DNA of 64,000 nt from Nocardia tengchongensis (lineage in GTDB: Bacteria; Actinomycetota; Actinomycetes; Mycobacteriales; Mycobacteriaceae). Location: the NCBI RefSeq assembly GCF_018362975.1, contig NZ_CP074371.1, forward strand, positions 7,192,001-7,256,000. The letters are read 5' to 3'. This document shows positions 18,110 to 27,381 of this stretch, piece by piece. Made by a program: the position numbers and the translations under genes. Position 1 is the stretch's first letter. The number at the start of each line of letters is the position of its first letter. A model generated the notes under the pieces. The model saw nothing but the letters and a program-made list of their open reading frames with translations. It did no database searches and was not told where the DNA came from.

Positions 18110-18432
18110 ATGACAATCGAATACATCGGCCAGGCCGACGCCGAATACGTCGGCAAGGCCGATTCCATGCTGGCCGACTACACGGCGATGCTGCATCGAT
18201 CCGATGCCCGCAATGCCGAAGCGCGGGCCCTGCTCGCCGAGGCCGAGGCGCTGGCCGCCGAGGTGCGCGAGCTCGATAACTCCGAGTTCATGGCGACCCC
18301 CGAGGAGCAGCTGCAGATCAGCGCGCATCGAGTGCTGCTGCAGCGGGAGAGATCGACGAGAAGTCGAGCCGAGTGCTCCAGCTGCACAACGAGACTTTCC
18401 AGGAATGGGAAGCCTGGACGGCACGACAGTGA
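18110..18432 (+). pseudogene. Small helical protein gene with 2-nt frameshift
   Basis: Starts MTIEYIGQADAEYVGKADSM 17 bp after ilvD, with a helical Ala/Glu-rich middle (ARALLAEAEALAAEVREL). The frame is coherent up to VLLQRE near 18350. Reading on without shifting gives a low-complexity Arg/Ser tail. Dropping two bases (an AG duplicate in GGGAGAGATC at about 18346-18353) restores a natural-looking helical end (IDEKSSRVLQLHNETFQEW) with a TGA at 18430-18432, just before a strong terminator. The intact product would be about 106 residues. It is either a recent frameshift, a sequencing error, or programmed slippage. Family not recognised. Confidence 0.65.
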
Positions 18433-18436
18433 CATA

Positions 18437-18486
18437 CGAAGCGGCCGGGCTCGATCCAGTGGATCGAGCCCGGCCGCTTCGTTTTT
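18437..18486 (+). terminator. Perfect 21-bp stem terminator
   Basis: Perfect 21-bp stem (18437-18457 with 18461-18481), AGT loop, followed by TTTTT on the plus strand. Strong intrinsic terminator for ilvD and the small gene after it. Confidence 0.9.
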
Positions 18487-18496
18487 CGAGTCTCGG

Positions 18497-19489
18497 CTAC
18501 TTGAACGGGCCGATACCGGTCAGCGGATTGCCGCCGTGCAGATAGACGTAGACCAGGATGGCCGCGGTCACCGCGGCCACGAAGGCGGCCAGTGAACCCA
18601 GGAACGGCCGCGTGGACCAGGCCCGGTTGCGGTCGAGCGAGTAGCGGCCGGGGCCGGTAAGAATCAGTGCGGTGGTGAGACCGACCATCACCGAGTCCAG
18701 CTCGACGGAATTGGTCTTGGCGGAGTACTGGAATCCGGGCACCATGCCCTGCTTCCACATCCACGCGTCCAGGATGACCGCGAGCAGCGCACCCGCGGCG
18801 AGCGGCGTGGCCAGGCCGAGCACCACCAGCACGCCACCGCCGAGTTCGCCCGCGATGAGCATGGGCGCGGCCAGGTTGACGTGCTTCCAGCCGCCGCTCT
18901 CCATCGAGGTCCGGATGCCGTCGAGACCGGGGCCGTGGAACCAGCCGGTCAACTTCTGCAGGCCGTGGTAGATGAACGTGCCGCCGATGACCAGGCGCAG
19001 CAGCAGCAGACCCAGATCCAGCGTGCCCCGGCGATCGTCACGGCGGCGTCTGCCATTGCCCTCGCCGGGCGCGGCCGGGGCGGGCGGGATGCTGGCGAAA
19101 GAGTAGGTCGGGGACGGCTCGGTGGTGGTGCCGTTGGCCGCGCCCGGAATGGCGTTCTTGACCTGGGAGTAGAGCGGGACGTCGAGATCCAGGCCCAGCT
19201 CCTCGTCGGTGCGCGGCAGGGTCCGCTCGGTGGCGTGACTCAGCTTCTCGGGCGGCGAGGTGAGTTTCGCGGCGGGTTGACCGAGGACATCGCTCGGCTT
19301 CCCGAGCACCTCGGTGGCCTGCGTGAGCTTCTCGGTCGTGAGCTTCTCGGTGGTCTGCACGCCGGACGAGGTGGTGAACTGTTCGGTCGGCGAGTCGAAG
19401 GGGCTGCGGACCGGTTCACCGGCCGGTCGCGGAGCAGCGGGCGTGGCCTCGCCCGCCGCGGCGGACGGCTCGTTCGGCTTGTTCGTCAC
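18497..19489 (-). CDS. DoxX-family membrane protein with long disordered N-terminus
   Basis: A 330-residue protein. Residues 1 to about 155 are low-complexity and hydrophilic, with repeated TEKLT/KLT-type elements. Residues about 158-325 are a DoxX-like four-helix membrane domain (LGLLLLRLVIGGTFIYHGLQKLTGWF, GELGGGVLVVLGLATPLAAG). It matches Rv3005c in position. In mycobacteria, DoxX proteins of this type are part of a membrane-associated oxidoreductase complex for thiol/redox stress; whether this one does so is inferred. Confidence 0.85.
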   Translation of the reverse strand: MTNKPNEPSAAAGEATPAAPRPAGEPVRSPFDSPTEQFTTSSGVQTTEKLTTEKLTQATEVLGKPSDVLGQPAAKLTSPPEKLSHATERTLPRTDEELGLDLDVPLYSQVKNAIPGAANGTTTEPSPTYSFASIPPAPAAPGEGNGRRRRDDRRGTLDLGLLLLRLVIGGTFIYHGLQKLTGWFHGPGLDGIRTSMESGGWKHVNLAAPMLIAGELGGGVLVVLGLATPLAAGALLAVILDAWMWKQGMVPGFQYSAKTNSVELDSVMVGLTTALILTGPGRYSLDRNRAWSTRPFLGSLAAFVAAVTAAILVYVYLHGGNPLTGIGPFK

Positions 19490-19644
19490 CCGGGCCAGAG
19501 TATTAGCCGCGACCGCCCGTTAGGCGGCAGCGCACGGGCGTGTCCGCCGCCCGATTCACCGGGCGGCGAAGTGTTCGGCCACGACAGCACATTTGCGACA
19601 CCCCGTCCGAGCGGTGACGACAGGTTTTCCGTAACGTCTCCTCC

Positions 19645-20814
19645 ATGAGTGTGGTTGCCGCTGGCCGTGTCGGGGTGGGTGCACGGATGGTTCGGGTGGG
19701 CGCGGGGCGGGTCGTGCTGGGCGTGACGCTCGGCGCCGTGCTGCTGTCCGGCTGCGCCCGCTTCGACGATCGCGCCTCGAGCCCGTTCACCACCGAGCCG
19801 ACCTGGCAGGACGCCGAACCCAAGACCACCACGCCGAAGGCGCCGCCGTCCAATGCCAAGCGCCCGGATCTGCCGTGCGTGGATCCCGATCTGGCGGTGG
19901 TGGTTTCGTGTCTGGACACCACCGGCGGGCTGGTCGCGCTGCCGGACGGCGGGAGCGCGCTGGTGGCCGAGCGCACCACCGGACGCATCCTGAAGGTGAT
20001 CGCCACCGACGAGGGCGAGCCGCCCGCGCCGGTCGAGGTGGCGCGGCTCGACGTGGATCCGGCCGGGGACGGCGGGGTCACCGGCCTGGCGCTCTCCCCC
20101 ACCTTCGGTGAGGACGGCCTGATCTACGCGTACGTGACGACGCCGACCGACAACCGGGTGGTGCGCATCTCCACCGACGGTGGCGTGCCCAAACCGATCC
20201 TGACCGGAATCCCGAAGGGCCCCAACGGTAATCGCGGGTCGATCGACTTCTCCTCGCACGATCGCATGCTGATCCTGACCGGCGACGCGGGCAACCCGTC
20301 GCTGGCCGGTGACACGGGTTCGCTGGCCGGGAAGCTGCTGAGCATCAACTCCCCCGCACCGGGCGCGGCCGCGGACGTGGTGGTGTCCGGGATCGGCGTG
20401 GCGGGCGGTGTGTGCTCGGACGGCAAGGGTTCCATCTGGATCACCGACCGCACCGCCACCGAGGACCGGCTGCAGCGCGTCGGCGCGGACGGCGTCGCGG
20501 TGAAGGCGTGGACCTGGCCCGATCATCCAGGTGTCGCGGGGTGTGCGGCGGCCACCGACGCGGTCGCGATCTCGATGACCAATCAGAAGGCGCTGGCCAT
20601 CGCGACGGCCGACAAGAACACCCACGCGGTCACCGCCGCGCCGTCGCTGCTGGCCCAGGACAAGTACGGCCGGCTGGACGGCGCGGCGATCGGTGGCGAC
20701 GGCAATATCTGGGTCGGCACCGTCAACAAGCCCGACGGCAATCCCAATCAGTACGACGACCGGGTGGTGCGCATTCCGCCGCCGACCTCGGGTCAGGGCA
20801 ACGGACCGGACTAG
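19645..20814 (+). CDS. lppZ: LppZ-like beta-propeller lipoprotein
   Basis: A 389-residue lipoprotein. The signal peptide ends in the lipobox LLSGC (Cys near residue 36). The mature protein resembles PQQ-dependent sugar dehydrogenase (SGL/GDH) propellers: GGLVALPDGGSALVAERTTG, GVTGLALSPTFGEDGLIYAY and the GPNGNRGSIDF segment. It corresponds in place to Rv3006 (lppZ). The family is membrane-anchored on the outer face of the cytoplasmic membrane; the substrate is unknown. A strong hairpin follows the stop. Confidence 0.88.
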   Translation: MSVVAAGRVGVGARMVRVGAGRVVLGVTLGAVLLSGCARFDDRASSPFTTEPTWQDAEPKTTTPKAPPSNAKRPDLPCVDPDLAVVVSCLDTTGGLVALPDGGSALVAERTTGRILKVIATDEGEPPAPVEVARLDVDPAGDGGVTGLALSPTFGEDGLIYAYVTTPTDNRVVRISTDGGVPKPILTGIPKGPNGNRGSIDFSSHDRMLILTGDAGNPSLAGDTGSLAGKLLSINSPAPGAAADVVVSGIGVAGGVCSDGKGSIWITDRTATEDRLQRVGADGVAVKAWTWPDHPGVAGCAAATDAVAISMTNQKALAIATADKNTHAVTAAPSLLAQDKYGRLDGAAIGGDGNIWVGTVNKPDGNPNQYDDRVVRIPPPTSGQGNGPD

Positions 20815-20829
20815 CCACCACCGGGTCCG

Positions 20830-20864
20830 ACTGCGGCGCACAGCAATCCGCTGTGCGCCGCAGT
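20830..20864 (+). terminator. Hairpin after lppZ-like gene
   Basis: Perfect 15-bp stem (ACTGCGGCGCACAGC) with a 5-nt loop, 15 bp after the stop codon, followed by CTTTC. Likely terminator. Confidence 0.75.
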
Positions 20865-20949
20865 GCTTTCCGTGGCGCCGAACATCACCTACCTGCTGCA
20901 GTCCTGGGGCAGCATGTAGGTCCCCACTCGATGCCGGTTCCGACGGGTC

Positions 20950-21780
20950 TCACGAATGTGCGGCCTGCGCGACCGGCATTTGCAGTTCCACGACCCATTC
21001 CGCGGACGCGGGATCGCCGGGGGCGTTGAGGTAGACCTCGCGAATGGGAGCGTTGGGGGCGTAACCGTTTTCGTCGGCCCAGCGGCCCATGGCCTCGAAC
21101 GACACGCACAGATCGGTGAGCTTGCCGCGGTGCGCGAGGGTGGCGGCCTGCGCGATCTCGGGCAGGTGCCGCAGGTCGAAGTCGGCGCCGGGCGCCGCCT
21201 CACCCGCGACCTGATGCGCGACGTGCACCCGCAGACCTTCCTCGAGCTCTTCGTAATACACCACGGGCGCGCCGGTGATGGTGAGTCCGGATTCCGGAAT
21301 CGCCTTGCCGAGAAGGGCATACAGCCGCTCGATGATCGGGCCGACCGCGGCCTCACCGGATTCGGCGGCCACATCGCTCATTTCGGCGACGAGCGTGGCG
21401 GACAATGCTTTCACGACGATTTCCTGCTCGGGCATGACACCCTCCCTTTCGATGCGCAGGAGCCTCGCCTCGACGCTCGCGAGCCGGGCGGTATCCGCGG
21501 CCACCTGATTGGCCAGCTGCGCGCGACGCAGTTGCAGCATGCCGTGCAACCGATCCGCGGACAGCTCCCCGTCGAGCATCTCGGCCACCTGGTTCAAGGT
21601 GAAGCCGAGATCCTTCAACGCGACGATGCGGTTGAGCCGCGCGAGCTGATCGGCCGCATAGAACCGATAGCCCGAACACGGATCCACCTCGGACGGCGGC
21701 AGCAGTCCGATCTCGTCGTAGTGGCGCAGCATTCGCACCGACACCGATCCGAACCTGGCGAAGTCTCCGATACTGAACAT
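20950..21780 (-). CDS. MerR-family regulator with GyrI-like effector domain
   Basis: A 276-residue protein. An N-terminal MerR winged helix (FSIGDFARFGSVSVRMLRHY, GYRFYAADQLARLNRI) is followed by a dimerisation coiled coil and a C-terminal GyrI/AraC-type effector-binding domain, as in BmrR/TipA-like multidrug sensors. Start at ATG 21780, which has GGAGGAGTC just before it; the upstream in-frame extension has no support. It probably activates a gene in response to a hydrophobic ligand; no obvious drug pump is adjacent. Confidence 0.88.
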   Translation of the reverse strand: MFSIGDFARFGSVSVRMLRHYDEIGLLPPSEVDPCSGYRFYAADQLARLNRIVALKDLGFTLNQVAEMLDGELSADRLHGMLQLRRAQLANQVAADTARLASVEARLLRIEREGVMPEQEIVVKALSATLVAEMSDVAAESGEAAVGPIIERLYALLGKAIPESGLTITGAPVVYYEELEEGLRVHVAHQVAGEAAPGADFDLRHLPEIAQAATLAHRGKLTDLCVSFEAMGRWADENGYAPNAPIREVYLNAPGDPASAEWVVELQMPVAQAAHS

Positions 21781-21840
21781 GACTCCTCCAGGTTCTGGCC
21801 TCACACGGTGTGAGGGTCAAGCTCATGATCACTCGAAAAG

Positions 21841-21875
21841 CTCGGGGCGCGCGGCTTGGTGCCGCGCGCCCCGAG
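21841..21875. terminator. Perfect 15-bp hairpin between MerR gene and gatB
   Basis: Perfect inverted repeat CTCGGGGCGCGCGGC with a 5-nt loop, 118 bp past the gatB stop on the minus strand and upstream of the MerR gene. Likely gatB terminator; no U-run on either side. Confidence 0.6.
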
Positions 21876-21992
21876 GACGAGAGTTCGGTGAGTGAGGTCC
21901 GGCCCTCGGCGCGCGGGGTCAGCCGCGCGCCACCGGGTGTCTCCGGCCGGCCTTCGCCGCAATGCTTGCGGGTCAGCCCTTGTCGCGGGTGA

Positions 21993-23507
21993 TCAGCCCT
22001 CGACGCCGCAAGCCGCGAGGACCAGTTCGCGGACGCGGGCGGCGTCGGCTTGGCCGCGGGTGGCCTTCATGACGTCGCCGACGACCTTGCCGGCGGCCTG
22101 GACCTTGCCGGAGCGGATCTTCTCGGCGATGTCGGGGTTGGCGGCGAGGGCCTTCTCGACCTCGGACTGCAGGGCGGAGTCGTCGGAGACCATGCCCAGG
22201 CCCTTGGCTTCGACGATGGCGGCGGGTTCGCCCTCACCGGCGAGGACGAAGTCGACGACCTGCTTGGCGACCTTGTTGTTGATGGTCTTGGCCTCGACCA
22301 GCCCGGCCACCTCCGCGACCTGCTTGGGCGTGATCGCGAGGTCCTCGAGCGCAAGCTCGTGCTCCTTGGCCTTTTCCGTCAGGTAGGCCACCCACCAGGA
22401 GCGGGCGGCGTCGACCGAGGCGCCGGCGTCGACGGTCGCGATGATCAGGTCCAGGGCGCCGGCGTTGACCAGGTCGCGGAACACCTCGTCGGACAGGCCC
22501 CAGTCGGACTGGATGCGGGCACGGCGCAGCCACGGGTACTCGGGGATGGTGCCGCGCAGCTCCTCGACCCAGGCGGCGTCGGGCGCGACGGGCTCCAGGT
22601 CGGGCTCCGGGAAGTAGCGGTAGTCCTCGGCGGTCTCCTTGATGCGGCCCGCGGAGGTGGTGCCGTCGGTCTCGTGGAAGTGGCGGGTCTCCATCAGGAT
22701 CTCGCCGCCGGCGGCCAGCACCGCGGCCTGACGCCGCATCTCGTAGCGCACCGCGACCTCGACGCTCTTGAGCGAGTTCACGTTCTTGGTCTCGGTGCGG
22801 GTGCCGAATTCCTTGGCGCCCTTGGGCATCAGCGATACGTTGGCGTCGCAGCGCAGCGAGCCCTGCTCCATCTTCACGTCGGAGACGTTGAGCGACTTGA
22901 GAACCTCGCGCAGCGCGGTCACGTATGCACGCGCCACCTCGGGGGCGCGTTCACCGGCGCCCTCGACGGTCTTGGTGACGATCTCGATCAGCGGCACGCC
23001 GGCGCGGTTGTAGTCCAGCAGCGAGTGCGACGCGCCGTGGATGCGGCCGGTGGCGCCACCCACGTGCAGCGACTTGCCGGTGTCCTCCTCCATGTGGGCG
23101 CGCTCGATCTCGACCCGGAAGATCGAGCCGTCATCGAGGGTCACGTCCAGGTAGCCGTTGGTGGCGATGGGCTCGTCGTACTGGCTGATCTGGTAGTTCT
23201 TCGGCTGGTCCGGGTAGAAGTAGTTCTTGCGCGCGAACCGGCCCCACGGGGTGATGGAGCAGTTCAGCGCGAGACCGATCCGGATCGCGGCCTCCACGGC
23301 CTTCTCGTTCACCACCGGCAGCGAGCCCGGCAGGCCCAGGCACACGGGGCACACCTGGGTGTTGGGCTCGGCGCCGAATTCGGTGGGGCAGCCGCAGAAC
23401 ATCTTGGTCGCGGTGCCCAGCTCGACGTGTACCTCCATGCCGAGCACCGGTTCGTACCGGTCGATGACATCGGAGTAGTCCATCAAGTCCACGGTCGCTG
23501 CGCTCAT
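21993..23507 (-). CDS. gatB: Asp/Glu-tRNA amidotransferase subunit B
   Basis: About 504 residues. GatB is the kinase/tRNA-binding subunit of GatCAB, which converts misacylated Glu-tRNA(Gln) or Asp-tRNA(Asn) to the amides. Visible signatures: [12 protein letters not shown], the zinc ligands in [12 protein letters not shown] and [22 protein letters not shown]-type segment (HMEEDTGKS), and [14 protein letters not shown]. The C-terminal YqeY-like domain binds tRNA. ATG 23507 is preferred over 23516 because AGGA lies 8 nt before it. gatA and gatC are 23 kb away, as in mycobacteria. It follows the ABC permease gene by 24 bp, so co-transcription is possible. Confidence 0.97.
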   Translation of the reverse strand: MSAATVDLMDYSDVIDRYEPVLGMEVHVELGTATKMFCGCPTEFGAEPNTQVCPVCLGLPGSLPVVNEKAVEAAIRIGLALNCSITPWGRFARKNYFYPDQPKNYQISQYDEPIATNGYLDVTLDDGSIFRVEIERAHMEEDTGKSLHVGGATGRIHGASHSLLDYNRAGVPLIEIVTKTVEGAGERAPEVARAYVTALREVLKSLNVSDVKMEQGSLRCDANVSLMPKGAKEFGTRTETKNVNSLKSVEVAVRYEMRRQAAVLAAGGEILMETRHFHETDGTTSAGRIKETAEDYRYFPEPDLEPVAPDAAWVEELRGTIPEYPWLRRARIQSDWGLSDEVFRDLVNAGALDLIIATVDAGASVDAARSWWVAYLTEKAKEHELALEDLAITPKQVAEVAGLVEAKTINNKVAKQVVDFVLAGEGEPAAIVEAKGLGMVSDDSALQSEVEKALAANPDIAEKIRSGKVQAAGKVVGDVMKATRGQADAARVRELVLAACGVEG

Positions 23508-23531
23508 GCGCTCCATCCTATTTACCGCCGA

Positions 23532-26027
23532 TCAGTCCACGGCGATGGCCTCCACGATGGGCAGCCGGGCCGCGCGCAGGGCGGGCGGAATCGCCCCGAG
23601 CAGGGCCAGTCCGAGCGCGATGACCGCGTACAACACCAGCAGTGGGCTGGGGCGATAGGCGATGTCCATGGCGATGGCGTGCCCGAGCGCGACGGTCGCC
23701 AGATAGTGCACGGCCGACCCGATCGCCAGTCCCAGTGCCGCGCCCGTCAATCCGATGCCGGCGGCCTCGGTGAGCACGGTGCGCAGCAGGAAGCGGCGGC
23801 TGGTGCCCATGGCCCGCAGCACGCCGAGTTCGCGGCGGCGTTCGAGCACCGACAGCATCAGGGTGTTGAGCAGGGCGACGGTGGCGACCAGGACCACGAT
23901 CCAGAGGATGGCGGCGCTGATCGCGGTGCCCTGCTGCACGCTCGAGGAGATCGCGTCCACCGCTTGCCGTCCGGTGCTGACGTGGATGTCGCCGGGCACG
24001 GCGGCGCGGACGGCGGCCATGACCGCGGCGGGATCCGCGCCGGGCGCGAAGTCGATGCCGATGATGGTCTCGCCGGGCCGCTGGTACCACTGCCGCATGA
24101 TGTCGAGGTCGAGCACGACGACCCCGGCGATGGCGGAGAAGTACGGCACCACGCGCAGCACCTTGACCCGGTGTTCCCCGGACGGGGTGGGCAGGGCCAG
24201 TTCGGAGCCTTCGTCCACGCCGAGCGAGCGGGCCACGTCGCGGGAGATGACGATGCCCTCGCCCGCGGCCATGCGCGCCTGGTCGGCCTTGCTCACGTCG
24301 TCGAGCGCCGAGGTGCGCGCGACGCCGTCCTCGTATCCCTGCAGCATGACGCGGCCGCGGCCCAAGGTCGCGAAAGCCATTTGCGCCGAACCGACTCCGC
24401 CGACGCCGGGGATGGCGGCGAGCTTCGCCTTCAGGTCGGCGGGCAGCAGTGGCCCGGTGGGGAACTGCTCCATGGCGGTCGGGCTGACGAACACGTCGGT
24501 GCGGCCCAGGCCCTCGAAGCTGTCGGTGGCGGCGCTGACCATATTGCGGCTGGCGTTGCCCATGGCGACGATGGCGGTGATCCCGATCATGACCGTCATG
24601 ACGGTGGCCCACACCCGGCGCGGCGCGCGTTCGATGGTCGTCGCGCCCAGTGCGCCGGGCGCGCCGAAGAGCCCGGCGACCGCGGCGACGGCGCGCACGA
24701 TGGGACCGGTGGCGGCGAAGCACAGCACCACGGATCCGGCGATGGACAGCGAGATCGCGCCGATCGAGTAGCGGCCCAGGTCGACCTCGGCGACCGCGAT
24801 GCCGCCGCCCACCATGACCAGGCCGAGAACGGCCGCCGACCAGCGCAGCAGCGGACTCACCTGGTCGGCCGTGCCGACGCCGACCGGCGCCAGCGCCTCG
24901 ATGGGCGCGACCTTGTACACCTGCCGGGCGGCCAGGGCCGCGGCGGCGACGCTGGCCAGCACGCAGGCCGCGATCGCGACCGGCACCGCGTAGCCGGGCA
25001 CCTCGTATTCGGTGCGGGACTCCACGGAGTTCACGATCGCGGCGGGCAGTTGATGGATCGCGGTGCGACCCATGAAGATTCCGATGATCGCGCCGACCAG
25101 ACCGCCCAGCAGTCCGAGCAGCGCGGCCTCGGCGAGCAGGTCGCGCACCATCGGCCCGCGCTTGCCGCCCATGGCCCGCAGCAGCGACAGCGTCGGCCGG
25201 CGTTGCGCCACGGCCATGCTCATGGCGTTGTAGATGAGGAAGGTCGACACGATCAGCGCCGCCGCCGAGGATGCCAGGGTGGAGAAGCGGACCAGCATGA
25301 TCGCGCCGCCCGCCTGCGCGGTCCGCAGGTCCGGATCGGCGACCACGGCCCGGCCCGCGACCACCGCGGTCAGGTCCGAACGCAGCTGCCCCACATCGGT
25401 GTTCGGGGCGGCGACGATCTGCACCGAGTCCAGGTGCCCGGCCCGGCCGGTGATCTTCTGCGCCACCGGCAGCAGCGCGAACACGATGTGACCGCCGTTG
25501 AGCTTGGCGGCGGTGGCGTCGTCGATGACGCCCGCGACGGTGGCGGTCACCGTGCCGAGCTGGAATCGCTCGCCTTCGCGATGCCCCATGGCGGAGCCGA
25601 CGAGCACGCCGTTGGGGACCGTGAGCAGCTTGCCCGCCTGGTCTTTCAGCGTCCCGCCCAGATCGCTGCCCAGCTGCGCGATGGACTGGTCCACGCCGAT
25701 CAGCAGCGCCCGGTCGGCATCGGCCCCGATGGACTGGCGCAGCATCGGAGCGGCCGTCTCGACGCCGGGCACGGTCCGGATCTGTTGCAGCAGTGACTGA
25801 TCGAAGCCCGCGTCGGTGATGCCGCTGACCTCGAGCGCGGCCTTGCCGCCGAGACTGCGGGTGAGCTTGTCCACCGAGCCGGTGATGGACCCGGAGATGC
25901 TGAACACCGAAACCAGTAGTCCCGCCGAGACTCCCATCACCACCATGGCCATGATGGTGCGGGCGCGGTGGGCGAGCAGCTCACCGATATTGAACAGCCG
26001 CAGCCGATCCCAGGCGGCGCGGATCAT
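23532..26027 (-). CDS. FtsX-like ABC transporter permease
   Basis: An 831-residue protein with two FtsX/MacB-type permease halves. Each has a membrane anchor helix, a large periplasmic-type region and three C-terminal helices (first: TMAMVVMGVSAGLL-like start, LSLLRAMGGKRGPMVRDLL; second: ELGVLRAMGTSRRFLLRTVL). The start was set at ATG 26027, which overlaps the ATPase stop (ATGA); longer open frames upstream read antisense-like Arg-rich sequence. With the ATPase it forms a MacB/LolCDE-class exporter, often used for lipoproteins, lipids or peptides. Substrate unknown. Confidence 0.93.
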   Translation of the reverse strand: MIRAAWDRLRLFNIGELLAHRARTIMAMVVMGVSAGLLVSVFSISGSITGSVDKLTRSLGGKAALEVSGITDAGFDQSLLQQIRTVPGVETAAPMLRQSIGADADRALLIGVDQSIAQLGSDLGGTLKDQAGKLLTVPNGVLVGSAMGHREGERFQLGTVTATVAGVIDDATAAKLNGGHIVFALLPVAQKITGRAGHLDSVQIVAAPNTDVGQLRSDLTAVVAGRAVVADPDLRTAQAGGAIMLVRFSTLASSAAALIVSTFLIYNAMSMAVAQRRPTLSLLRAMGGKRGPMVRDLLAEAALLGLLGGLVGAIIGIFMGRTAIHQLPAAIVNSVESRTEYEVPGYAVPVAIAACVLASVAAAALAARQVYKVAPIEALAPVGVGTADQVSPLLRWSAAVLGLVMVGGGIAVAEVDLGRYSIGAISLSIAGSVVLCFAATGPIVRAVAAVAGLFGAPGALGATTIERAPRRVWATVMTVMIGITAIVAMGNASRNMVSAATDSFEGLGRTDVFVSPTAMEQFPTGPLLPADLKAKLAAIPGVGGVGSAQMAFATLGRGRVMLQGYEDGVARTSALDDVSKADQARMAAGEGIVISRDVARSLGVDEGSELALPTPSGEHRVKVLRVVPYFSAIAGVVVLDLDIMRQWYQRPGETIIGIDFAPGADPAAVMAAVRAAVPGDIHVSTGRQAVDAISSSVQQGTAISAAILWIVVLVATVALLNTLMLSVLERRRELGVLRAMGTSRRFLLRTVLTEAAGIGLTGAALGLAIGSAVHYLATVALGHAIAMDIAYRPSPLLVLYAVIALGLALLGAIPPALRAARLPIVEAIAVD

Positions 26028-26809
26028 GCGCGCACCGCCCCGGCCCCGTTGACAGCGGCACCGTCCGCGGTGACTCGCGCGGCTTCCGTATGCCCCGGCT
26101 CGGGCACCGTCCTGATCTCGCCGTCGTCGCCGCGCTCGACCCGGTCGATGGACCCGATGCGCCCGTCGCGCAGGTTGATCACGCGGTCGCAGTAGCGCAC
26201 CGCGCCCATGTCGTGGGTGACCATGACCACGGAGTTGCCCGCCTCGGTGATGTCGGCGAGCAGTTGCAGGATCGAGGCGCCGGTCTTGGAGTCGAGGTTG
26301 CCGGTGGGTTCGTCGGCGAGGATGAGCGGCGGATCCATGATCAGTGCCCGCGCGACGGCGACCCGCTGCATCTGGCCGCCGGACAGTTCGGCGGGCCGGT
26401 GGTCGGCGCGTTCGCCGAGTCCCACCAGGTCGAGCAGTTCGAGGGCGCGTGGCTTGGCCTTGCGTAATCCGGTGCCGTCCAGCAGTTTCGGGATGGCGAT
26501 GTTCTCCCACGCGGTAAGGGTGGGCAGCAGGTTGAAGAACTGGAAGATGAAACCTACGCGGTGCCGCCGGAATTCGGACTGCGCGTCGTCGTCGAGGTCG
26601 CCGATCTCCTTGTCCTGGAATCGAATCGACCCGGAGTCCGGGGAGTCCAGCGCGCCGAGCAGATGCAGCAGCGTGCTCTTGCCCGAGCCCGAGGGTCCGA
26701 CGATCGCGGTGAACTCCCCCGCCCCGATCCGCAGGCTGACGCCGTCCAGGGCGCGCACCGCCTGCTCACCCACCCGGTATTCCTTGGTGACGTCGGTCAA
26801 TTCCAGCAT
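26024..26809 (-). CDS. ABC transporter ATPase (LolD/MacB class)
   Basis: A 261-residue ATP-binding subunit. Walker A GPSGSGKST, Q-loop FIFQFFNLLPTLTAWENI, signature LSGGQMQRVAVARALI, Walker B LILADEPTGNLD, H-loop VMVTHD. The C-terminal tail beyond residue 225 is variable. It energises the permease encoded directly downstream with a 4-bp overlap. Confidence 0.95.
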   Translation of the reverse strand: MLELTDVTKEYRVGEQAVRALDGVSLRIGAGEFTAIVGPSGSGKSTLLHLLGALDSPDSGSIRFQDKEIGDLDDDAQSEFRRHRVGFIFQFFNLLPTLTAWENIAIPKLLDGTGLRKAKPRALELLDLVGLGERADHRPAELSGGQMQRVAVARALIMDPPLILADEPTGNLDSKTGASILQLLADITEAGNSVVMVTHDMGAVRYCDRVINLRDGRIGSIDRVERGDDGEIRTVPEPGHTEAARVTADGAAVNGAGAVRA

Positions 26810-26849
26810 GGTCTACCCCTCGAAGATCAGTGCCATCGGTGTCGTGCGG

Positions 26850-27197
26850 TCAACCGGCCAGCGCGCGCAGGCGAGGTCGGCGGTTGTACAGGTGGTCGGT
26901 GTCGTAGGCGTCGAGGATCGCGCGCAGCGCCGGTTGTTCGGCGCAGAGCTCGGTGTACACCTCGTGCGCCAGAACGCCTTTCTCCATGGCGTTTTCGAGC
27001 TTCACGGTGAGGTGATTCTCCCAGCGGTTCCGCAGCGCCAGCAGCACGCCGCCGGGTCCGCCGAACAGCCGCTCCAGTTCCGGTAGGTCGTCGAACAGCT
27101 TGGGATCAGCGGGATTTCGTGCGAAGTCGATGCGGGCCGCCCGGTCCAGGACGGTGTGCAGGATGTCGGTGCGAGCGTGAAAATCTGCCCAGGACAT
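26850..27197 (-). CDS. Conserved hypothetical protein
   Basis: A 115-residue protein that I do not recognise. It is predicted helical with no signal or membrane segment; features include LPELERLFGGPGGVLLALRNRW and a Tyr/Arg-rich C-terminus (DTDHLYNRRPRLRAL). AGAGG precedes the ATG. It lies 40 bp before the ABC ATPase gene on the same strand, so it may lead that transporter operon. Confidence 0.75.
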   Translation of the reverse strand: MSWADFHARTDILHTVLDRAARIDFARNPADPKLFDDLPELERLFGGPGGVLLALRNRWENHLTVKLENAMEKGVLAHEVYTELCAEQPALRAILDAYDTDHLYNRRPRLRALAG

Positions 27198-27307
27198 GAC
27201 GCCAACCTCTCGTTGAACGCCCAGCTGGTGGCGGGCGTGTCGGCTGTTGTCCTCAAACTACGAGCGCGCGGTCACCCCTGTCTTCGTGCCGCGGACGCGA
27301 CTTGACC

Positions 27308-27323
27308 TCCTACCCCGGTAGGA
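27308..27323. promoter_or_regulatory. Palindrome upstream of two-component operon 1
   Basis: TCCTACC-CC-GGTAGGA, a perfect 7-bp inverted repeat centred about 67 bp before the histidine kinase start. A near-identical element precedes the second kinase gene (41790-41799). Candidate response-regulator operator. Confidence 0.45.
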
Positions 27324-27381
27324 GAAGGACCCCTGCCGCCGGACGATGTACGCCGTCTGATTCGACGGATAGCCTTGCAGA

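Noticed and set aside
22050..25796. 1248-codon open frame on the plus strand
   Set aside because: Lies antisense to gatB and the FtsX-like permease; His/Gly/Arg-rich composition is typical of the reverse frame of high-GC genes.
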